From: Lamellibrachia satsuma
Lineage: Eukaryota > Annelida > Polychaeta > Sabellida > Siboglinidae
NCBI GenBank assembly: GCA_033239005.1
Contig: BSQZ01000038.1
Coordinates: 5,392,501-5,456,500 of the forward strand
DNA length: 64,000 nucleotides
Reading direction: 5' to 3'
The notes below the pieces were generated by a model. That model did no database searches. It saw nothing but the letters and a program-made list of their open reading frames with translations, and had not been told where the DNA came from. The first letter of the stretch is position 1. The number at the start of each line of letters is the position of its first letter. This document shows, in pieces, positions 10,669-64,000 of this stretch. The translations under genes were made by a program, and so were the position numbers.

Positions 10669-12865
10669 GTTAGTACCTTTACGAACGTTGTTTTTTGACG
10701 ACAAGCGATTGACTTGACGTAAAATCTGACCTCCCAAACACGCCCCTTGGAATGGCTGTCCCAGTGATTGCATCCACCGTGATCTGTACAGGTACAAACA
10801 GTGACTAACATACATACACTTTGTGGTGGTTAATAAAGAAATGCAATTGCTTGTGTATTTTTATGACATTCTCAGCGCTCGTTGTTGCCAACTCGTGGTG
10901 GAAACGTTCACGGCCTTCATCAAAACGCCGGTAACGTTGGCAGTTTATAAATGAGTTGTTACTGGTGAATCATTGAATGTAGAAGCATAACTAATCATAT
11001 ATTGTCGTTGAAGTAGTTATGTTCCTTGCTTTCGTAATAACGTGTGTCAATAACTGCACAACCAAAGTGTAATAATGTTGTATATACATTTTTGTCAAGG
11101 TTTTTAAGAGTCATGACTCATCAATCATGCCTCTGGTTTTGCTTTCCTGATTTGGCCGATTATGACAGTTATATTAACTAATCACAATTCATACGACCAT
11201 GATTTGTGTGGCTCATTACTATAGCACTATGGTTTTACTGTCTCCATCTGATTAATGAATGTGTTACATTGTAATGGTTTATGTCCTTTATTCCACCTTT
11301 CACCAAACCAAATGCTAATGTTTATGACGTAACACATTATGGTAGCATCACTAAACCAATTATTTGCATTTATTATGCTTTGCATGATATAGTGAAATAA
11401 ATGTTCTTGGTTATAGTGGATTAAAATAGGTATTAACTGTGACTCAAACAAATTCTTAACACATATCATATTTCAATAATGAGGTATTGAAACCTAATAT
11501 TTTGTTAACAGGGATGTCCACATCAAATTCTTGACAATGGCGTCAGCATATTTCCTGCTTATTAGTCAGGAGTTTCAGTTGTCAACATATTTCCTGCTTG
11601 CGGAAATGTAACAGTAAGTTCTATGAAGTGCAACAGTGTTGCAGTACACTGCATGAGAATGTTTACCTAAATTTTATATAAACATTTTCATATACGAAAC
11701 TGGTGAAAACACCACAATTGGCAATTTGACACAACAGAACATCCATCAGCCGGATTAGAAACTGGATCTGTGCACAAACTGGTGATAATAAGGTGCAGCA
11801 AGTTGATATTAGAACGTGGCATTGATATAAAACCTGCCAGTAGCATTAGTAACGTTTGAGTTTGAATTTCCTGTTAGGTTTAAGAAAAACATATTCAACA
11901 GTGGCATCTTTATTATATTATTTTTTCTGCTAGTTATTAAAAAATGACCATTTCATAATTGCACACATGTAAAATGTTCTAGACTCACAGGTATTAGTAC
12001 AGCATTGTAAATAAAGAGATTTATTTTTGATCCAATATACAAGTTCAGTCCAATATTTTCAACAGGGAATGATGTGAAATATAAAGCCAACTTTCTCATT
12101 GGGCAGAAATCATGGAGAACGTGTAAAGAGAACTGTAAAATAACAAAGTACATTCACATCTGATTTTTTCGGTAAATATTTCACCACACACGACAGTAAA
12201 TTGAATAAAAAATGATATTTTGTGAATATTTGCTTTCTGGTGATGTATCACACTATAAAATTCAGGGAGAAATAAAGAAGTTATGTCCCATTTTAACTGA
12301 AAGCTTGCCACTGCCTGATGCTGACAGGATGGTGGTATGGAAACTAGCCACAGCCTATCTGCACTAGCATGTGGTTGAAATTGGTTAGTTATTACAGGTT
12401 GAACCTCAGTAAGTAATGATGCCCACCTGGTCAGTAGTCGAAGCAGTAACCCAATCTTCTCATATTACTACCCCATCCATTGTCTCCATGTGCTGAACAG
12501 TTTAAAAAGCCATGACATCCAGACCCGTTGCAAGTCATTATGCATATAATGTATACATCGCTACCATTACCTGCACTGAACTAAACATGACACCCAGACC
12601 CCATTTCCAGTCATTGTGCATGTAATATATACACTGCTACCATTACCTGCACTGAACTAAACCTGTCTAGATAAGTACAAAAGTACCACAGGGTGCTCAG
12701 AATTCTTATGTCTCCTGTTATTTTTAATTGCGATTCCTATATTTTAAAAATGCTATATTTTTATATAATTGTAGAGATTGGAGGTTTCTTCTGGACAACT
12801 AGAAGATGAACAATTCCAGCATTATGTGTGTCACATTCAGACATTTGTCATCAGACATTTGTCAT
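10669..12865 (+). other. Start of CLTC intron 1, copy A, up to the duplication junction
   Basis: Unique AT-rich DNA with an 85-bp unit repeated twice (12511-12595 and 12596-12664, CATGACAYCCAGACCC...). The duplication junction lies at 12839-12866, where CAGACATTTGTCAT occurs twice in tandem before the minisatellite restarts. Confidence 0.65.
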
Positions 12866-13417
12866 TCCGCAAGGCGCACTGAGTCCACAACCAGTGATTA
12901 GAGATCGAGGGACCAGCTCCGCGAGGCGCACTGAGTCCACAACCAGTGTTTAGAGATCGAGATGACCAGCTCCGCGAATCGCACTGAATCCACAACCAGT
13001 GTTTAGAGATCGAGATGACCAGCTCCGCGAGGCGCACTGAGTCCACAAACAGTGTTTAGAGATCGAGATGACCAGCTCCGCGAGGCGCACTGAGTCCACA
13101 ACCAGTGTTTCGTGATCGAGATGACCAGCTCCGCGAGGCGCACTGAGTCCACAACCAGTGATTAGAGATCGAGGTGACCAGCTCCGCGAGGCGCACTGAG
13201 TCCACAACCAGTGCTTAGAGATCGAGATGACCAGCTCCACGAGGCGCACTGAGTCCACAACCAGTGATTAGAGATCGAGGTGACCAGCTCCGCGAATCGC
13301 ACTGAATCCACAACCAGTGTTTAGAGATCGAGATGACCAGCTCCGCGAGGCGCACTGAGTCCACAACCAGTGTTTAGAGATCGAGATATCCAGCTCCGTG
13401 AGGTGCACTGAATCCAC
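12866..13417. repeat. 53-bp minisatellite, copy B part
   Basis: About ten units with the same order of variants as 5009-5560, including the TTTCGTGATC unit and the unit with a missing base. The order of variants shows that this is a copy of that specific stretch rather than independent growth of the array. Confidence 0.9.
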
Positions 13418-13818
13418 AACCGGTTTTCTTCATTTCCGTGTGTAGGATCCTTTACTTCCCCTGACAGAGATACTAGATAAAAGGGACCAACGGCTTTTGG
13501 TATATCTTCCGAAAGACACGGGCAAAGTGTGGTGAACTAAACTGCCCAAGTTTCCAAACGGCCACAAGTAGTTTCGATCCTCGATTCCCCACCGAAAGTT
13601 CGACCCTCTGCTACACGACGCTCACTGCGCCCCACTAATGGTAACTTATCATTTTGCGTGCGTTCGTGCGTGCGTGAATTAACCAACCAAGTGTTTTTTT
13701 TATAATTAGTTAATTGTTAGTTTATATTGCTAATAACGACACGATGGAAAATTGTCGATGAACGATGGCATCCGTCAACAACCGGTTGTTTGTTTTAATG
13801 TCGTCCTTGCCTTGGCAG

Positions 13819-13981
13819 TGTAAAGTCGCGTGCCTGTTTGATCCCGATTGCATGGCCATCGAGTTCGTCTTGTCTCGCTCCAAGTGTTACCTTCACACCA
13901 GGGCCAGCAACGACGAGTTGTTGATGCCTTACGCTCAGTCGGACTACTACGAACTGCGACGTTGTCAGGCGCCCACAGAAC
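13819..13981 (+). CDS. PAN exon D, copy B
   Basis: Same as 5968-6130: acceptor CTTGGCAG, donor C/GTAAGA, phase 0 to phase 1, PAN cysteines 2-6. In copy B no upstream PAN exons are attached, because the duplication starts downstream of them. This exon would be the first PAN exon of any transcript starting in the copy. Confidence 0.7.
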
Positions 13982-14385
13982 GTAAGAATCAATCCGTAAG
14001 GCAACGTTTATGAGATGGTTGATATATTTTGTGCGTCGCCGCTATCGCTGCCGGTACTGCTGCCGCCGCTCCTGCCGTTTATTATAATATGTTTTATTAT
14101 ATATCCAATATAATTATTAAATCAGTTCGTAAACCCATATGCTGAACTCCATCTGGCAGTTAGTGATATTGAAAACTGAGGCTGTGTAAGAGTAACGTTC
14201 TTGTTGTACTTCTCTGCGGCTCTGAGTGCCATAGCAAGGCTAGCACTCCAGCTTGGTATCTCTAGAATAGGTTCTCCGGAAGATTTTTGGGGTATTTTGA
14301 CCCAACACGACCACGAATGAAGAGCTGATATCCAGATGAAATACAACATCCCTGGCCACACATATAGAGACGAAGGTGGAGATGG

Positions 14386-14601
14386 CTAGTGCAAGGCTAT
14401 GGCAAGTGTGCCGAATGTCCTCGGGCGGACTGCCCAAGACAGCGTTACGCTAAGCAGTGCAAATATGGAAAAATTAGATGGGGTCGCTCAAAGAAAACAT
14501 GGAGAAGGACCGTGGAAAGGAAAATGAAGGCTTGGGACACCATCACCAGGCGGGCTGCAGACAGACAACAGTGGCGCTCTCTAAGTCGTAAATTTTTCGA
14601 A
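14386..14601 (+). mobile_element. LINE C-terminal remnant, copy B
   Basis: Duplicate of 6535-6750. It shows the same GRSKKTWRRTVERKMK and RRAADRQQWRSL motifs with the same frameshift, so the decay predates the duplication. Confidence 0.7.
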
Positions 14602-14794
14602 CTTACTAGCTTTGAAATTGACATGGGATGACGTCACGTGTATTAGATAACTGTACCGTGTATGTGCTATACAAACTTCCACAACAGTCACTCCTGATTA
14701 TGTGGCAACATTCTTGACGTTTATCCAATAAAGTGTATATGATATCGAATTCGTATTGTACTGTTGTTGTACTGGTGTTGTACTGGTGTTGCAG

Positions 14795-15040
14795 CATGCA
14801 CGGGGAGTTACTTCGTCAAGTGGCAGAACATGTGTACGAAGGGAGTCGAGAAACAGCCGCTGCCGTACACATTAGACCAGTGCCAGCAGGCGTGTCTGTA
14901 CAACGACCGTTGCCAAGGTCTCGACTACGAGTGGCGTGGAGAGTACTGCTGGCTGAAGCTGAACACCGACAAACAGGCACTCATTCCGCACCACCATATT
15001 GACCATCACGTGCTTGTCCGCTGCGACGTCGTTCAGCTGG
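14795..15040 (+). CDS. PAN exon E, copy B, intact domain
   Basis: The acceptor is GGTGTTGCAG and the donor G/GTGAGT. The 246-nt exon is symmetric (phase 1 to phase 1) and encodes exactly one PAN domain: CTGSYFVKWQNMC..., DQCQQACLYNDRCQGLDYEW, EYCWLKL..., VLVRCDVVQL. All six core cysteines are present, plus one extra near the N-terminus. A symmetric one-exon-one-domain layout is typical of shuffled extracellular modules. This copy keeps the frame that copy A loses. Confidence 0.8.
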
Positions 15041-16728
15041 GTGAGTATATGTGCTGGTGCATGGGCCAAGCCCCATATACACCATAGACACAACATATAT
15101 TCATTAAATTACTTAACTTCTTTTATAATCATGCAACTTTATGCAAATTAGGCTGATACGAAATGGTCAAATGTTACAGTTTTTTTACATATTTGAAATC
15201 TGTCTACACATCTATTGGTGTTTCAAATTCTATTGACAAACATTGAACCGAACTGTTTTTATTACATTTTAATACAAATATGCCCAACTTCTGGGGCTAT
15301 TTTCTGGTTCATTCTAACTATATTAGAGTAGACCCAAAATCTGAAAAACCGTGTTCAACTTGACATTTAAAAAAAATCATATCTCTCAAAGTATTTTAAT
15401 TGTTTTTTAATCGTTGTTGCACATTTCAATTCCTCGTGGTTACCTCTGTATCATAAACAAATATTAAACAAAATACATCTGCAATTTGAAATTGTCATTG
15501 ACATCCATACTAAAGTTTAACTTTATAAATAGTCATTCAATCACACATGTGCATTCACACAAATCAGCGAAGCTGAACGAACGTAGAAATACTTATAATT
15601 TCATATTAATCATTGCATAACAGACGTAGTGCAGCGCAATACCTCGAAATGTACGTGTCTGAAAATACATCTGCAAGGAACACCAATGGAGGACCACACT
15701 GCTGGCAATTGTGTTATATTAGTTGATCACCAGGTGCCAGCACCAAACTGGTTACAAAATTACGGTAGCTGTGCAGTGTCTAGCAATTTATTTTTGCCCG
15801 CACCGAAAGTGCATGTAAGCTAAATATGCGCCGATTTGAATTCGAAGTCTTTCTGTTCAGTTTTAATTAGTTCAATTTTCTTCCATGATCACATTTGAAA
15901 GCGTTCAAGATAATGGATACCGGTAATACCGACGCGGTGGCTCAATGCACGCCTCGTGACAAGAAGGCAATGCCTTCAGGCGTCTAGCCGACTCGCCTAA
16001 CATTTGGCATGTAGAAACGAACGAAGTGTGCGTGGGTGCTTTCGGGTTATTCTGAAAGCCATATATCCGTTCTACATTGTTAGTAGGACCGATCGAATAC
16101 ATCCTGCACATGGGGTTAATGTATAAACTTGTGTGCACGGGTCTCTAACTACGCAATGTGCCATAGTCACATTAAATCTGCCTATTACATAGACATGAGC
16201 CCGGGGGGGTACTCCCTACATTGAGGTATACCTGTATGTGCCGTGCATATGTCCCTGCTTTTGGCCATTTTTTCCCAATTAAACCTGATAATTCTCTTTT
16301 TCATCGAAGAGGAAATTTCCCAATGAAAACGTTCCGCACAGACTTACCTTACACTTATAGATATTAAATAAATTGTTCAATAATTCTCTCTTTGGTGACC
16401 ATAAATTTCTTGATTTCTCTCTCTCTCTCTTCGTGTACTCCATGGGGCTCTGGCGGCACACCCCACCGCTTTGGTATGGCAGTACCCCCCCCCCCCCCCG
16501 GGGGCATGAGTGGCTCATCAAGGGGGGCATTGGGTCATGCTCCCTTGGCTTAAATGTTACCCGTATATAATATATTGATCCTCTACATGGTAACATGATA
16601 AGCTAATGGATAAGGCACCAGCCTCTCCCCCTATGACTTCCCCTTAGAGAGATCCTATATACGTCACTTCATTACTAGCTGTACTGGAAGAACATTTATG
16701 CTATCTTGTCTATTTTCAAATGTTACAG
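15041..16728 (+). other. Intron between PAN exons E and F, copy B
   Basis: Equivalent to 7189-8861. The only marked differences are longer poly-A, poly-G and poly-C runs (near 15369, 16201 and 16487-16505). Confidence 0.6.
16194..16513. mobile_element. MITE with CCCGGGGGTACT inverted termini, copy B
   Basis: Same element as 8341-8645, but with a long C run followed by GGGGG at the right end and extra G at the left. Confidence 0.65.
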
Positions 16729-17042
16729 AATGTATACAGGATTCGTTCGTCCGGTGGGGCCTCATGCAGGTCGAGGGTGGCACGTTCCAGCAAGACATCC
16801 ACACACTGGACGCTTGCCAGAGTGCCTGTCTCAATGCGCTCGCTTGTATCGCCGTAGATTACTCCTCGCTTATGTCGCATTGCTGGGTGCACCACGCAAC
16901 GACCAACCTGTTCCTTCAACCAAACAGAGCCGTCGATCATTACCGCCTCCATCGCTGTAACCGAACAGAAAGTGTTGCCAACGACAACGACTACAGCAGC
17001 GGCCATTACAGAGAAACACCGGACAAGTATAATCGACGTTAA
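16729..17042 (+). CDS. PAN exon F, copy B: last PAN domain and C-terminus
   Basis: Identical coding content to 8862-9175: six-cysteine PAN domain, tail ending DKYNRR, stop at 17040-17042. Exons D, E and F of copy B join in phase without a break, giving two and a half PAN domains with no signal peptide in view. Confidence 0.8.
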
Positions 17043-17089
17043 CATAAATGTGTTTTTCTTCCCATTGTTGTATTAAGCGTAAATTTGTG

Positions 17090-17095
17090 AATAAA
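17090..17095 (+). promoter_or_regulatory. Poly(A) signal of PAN gene, copy B
   Basis: AATAAA 48 bp after the stop codon, as in copy A. Confidence 0.6.
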
Positions 17096-18059
17096 CCTAT
17101 AAAAATGAATTTGAGAATTGTTATGAATTAGAAGACTCATCGCAGCTATGAGGTGCTCTGAATAAACATGTGTTGCATATTGCAAAGGTTCCAAGCTTTG
17201 GGAAGGACAGTTTTGTTGTTGTTGTTGTTGTTGTAAATGTTTGCATTCCTCCTGCTTCTCCGTCGTTTTCAAATAATTTCCTTCTTTTTAAACCGCTTCT
17301 ACATTTCCTATTTAAAGTGTTTATACAGAGAATCCATACAATGACCTTGATTTTTCACAAATTTCACAATTGTGGGAAGGGGTTACCTGTTTTACACGCG
17401 CACTCCCTCCTTCCTTTTTCATATCCAGTAGGAGAATCTGAATCTGTTTCCTCATAATTCTTCAACTTGGCACATCTGCTACTTGTAGGTATACATATAT
17501 GTACATAGAGCCGGGGAGCCTGAGGTATGGCCCCAATATGCTCGCAGAAACAGCCTTGTGCTACACCATGTAGATACTGACCACCTTTGCCATTTCTGCC
17601 TAATTTTGACCGGACTCGATCAAAAATTATTTAATTGTTCATCCGATGAATTCACCAAAACAAAACACATTTGTTCAAACAAGCGTCATATGTCGTATGG
17701 TGGGTGACATGCACACCTTTCCATTATTCAAGAAATTAGTCTGAAACAAGACGAGCGAAACTAATCGAATTGAGGATTGAGGGACCATTAATATTATAAA
17801 GAAAATATAACCTGTTCATGTCACAATCCATATACCAAATTACAAAGATACGATTACCCGGTCCACTTACAATTTTTTTCGGTTAGTCGAATATCTTAAT
17901 TATTCAATTGTTGACTCTTCTTGTTTTTATTCTACATGCGATGACACAACTTGGTGAACATTTCCAGACTTATTTTATTCTAAACCGCGGATGGCAAGCT
18001 TTATATATTTTTTTAAACTCTGTTAAATAACAATTGGCAGTGTTACCCTCTTTAGCCAC
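17096..18059. other. Intergenic region, copy B
   Basis: As 9229-10195: a (TTG)n run near 17215-17233 and AT-rich DNA without a gene. Confidence 0.6.
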
Positions 18060-18490
18060 CGTAAATAATCGCGCGCGCGATCGCTATTACGGAAGTAAAT
18101 ATCCACGTGATGGTGAAGCGGAAATTGTTCATGTGGCAGCCGGCTGACCAGTGTTCTTCGGTTTCGAATGTAGTTCTCACTCATTTTAATAATTACATAG
18201 TCTCAGTACAACTATTGAAAATTTTCGATATGGAAATACATTATAAATTATGTACTAATGTATGCTATGAAGATATTTATTTTTAAACAACACATTTAAT
18301 TATTGCTATTTTTAGATTATGTCTCATGAATTGGCTGGACTACTTTTCGCTTTCGCCGAAGCGGTGGTGGCCATCTTGACTCAGGTTGGGAAACAGTGTG
18401 GTTGGGAAACCGTTGACGTTACTATTGTTATTTAGAAGAAACTACAATACATTATTGAATTTGAAGGTCTCATTTGGAAATCGGAAAACC
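18060..18490 (+). promoter_or_regulatory. CLTC proximal promoter and 5'UTR, copy B
   Basis: Contains GCGCGCGCGATCGC (18071-18084), ACGGAAGTA (18089-18097, ETS-like), CACGTG (18104-18109, E-box) and GGCCATCTTG (18369-18378, YY1-like). No TATA box is seen near a plausible start site. The region is more CpG-rich than its surroundings. The binding-site calls are motif matches only. Confidence 0.5.
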
Positions 18491-63932
<45,442 letters not shown>

Positions 63933-64000
63933 TAGTCACATCTGTAAACACTTCCATGATTGTTGGGTGAAAACATACCTTTCATGCAGACATCCATTTG

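Larger units (their letters stand above)
5009..12852 (+). repeat. Left copy (A) of a 7.85-kb direct tandem duplication
   Basis: Positions 5009-12852 match 12866-20716 almost base for base. The offset is 7857 at the left end and 7864 at the right end, the difference coming from small indels. This copy carries part of the 53-bp minisatellite, three PAN exons, a LINE tail, a GTACCCCCGGGGG-ended MITE, and the CLTC promoter, exon 1 and start of intron 1. Indels fall mainly in homopolymers (T run near 5840, C/G run near 8630, T runs near 9418, 10011 and 10060), plus a TCC difference near 5737. I saw no clear substitutions, though I did not align the copies exhaustively. Confidence 0.95.

Overview
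The window is animal nuclear DNA: GT-AG introns, tRNA-derived SINEs, non-LTR and Penelope-like retroelement remnants, many MITEs and abundant minisatellites. The backbone is the first 29 exons of a clathrin heavy chain gene (CLTC) on the + strand, from the start codon at 18491 to exon 29 ending at 63917. These exons encode about 1392 residues of a protein of roughly 1675; the trimerisation end lies beyond the right edge. The heavy repeat load, PAN-domain neighbours and CR1/jockey-like and Penelope-like elements suggest a marine invertebrate (amphioxus or a lophotrochozoan would fit). I cannot fix the phylum from sequence alone.

Layout. Positions 1-1700 are AT-rich DNA with long (TA)n tracts, ending in a 173-bp MITE. 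From 1724 to 9228 lie exons of a secreted-type gene built of small six-cysteine PAN/apple domains, with a poly(A) signal at 9223. A 53-bp minisatellite (4189-5560) lies inside it. The segment 5009-12852 is repeated in direct orientation as 12866-20716. Each copy holds the three 3' PAN exons, a LINE tail, a MITE, and the CLTC promoter with exon 1. The copies differ almost only by homopolymer lengths. One such difference puts a frameshift in a PAN exon of the left copy.

CLTC intron 1 (11.3 kb from the proximal exon 1) carries a 15-bp minisatellite, nested MITEs and the 3' end of a Penelope-like element with a GIY-YIG-type motif. Exons 2-29 (29795-63917) are clear and in phase, apart from one apparently missing base at the exon 3 acceptor (31022/31023). 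Their introns hold more than ten minisatellites, several abutting or imitating splice sites. They also hold a 5'-truncated, frame-broken CR1/jockey-like LINE (52580-55320), two SINEs just upstream of exons 16 and 23, a piggyBac-type MITE with TTAA target sites, a hAT-type MITE with an 8-bp target duplication, and a four-copy unnamed repeat with an internal hairpin.

Biology: the clathrin heavy chain forms the triskelion leg of coated vesicles. The PAN-domain protein is unrelated in function and is simply the upstream same-strand neighbour. The most notable points are the near-identical 7.85-kb tandem duplication that doubles the CLTC promoter, and the intronic minisatellites carrying splice-site look-alikes. 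No wholly new gene system is evident.
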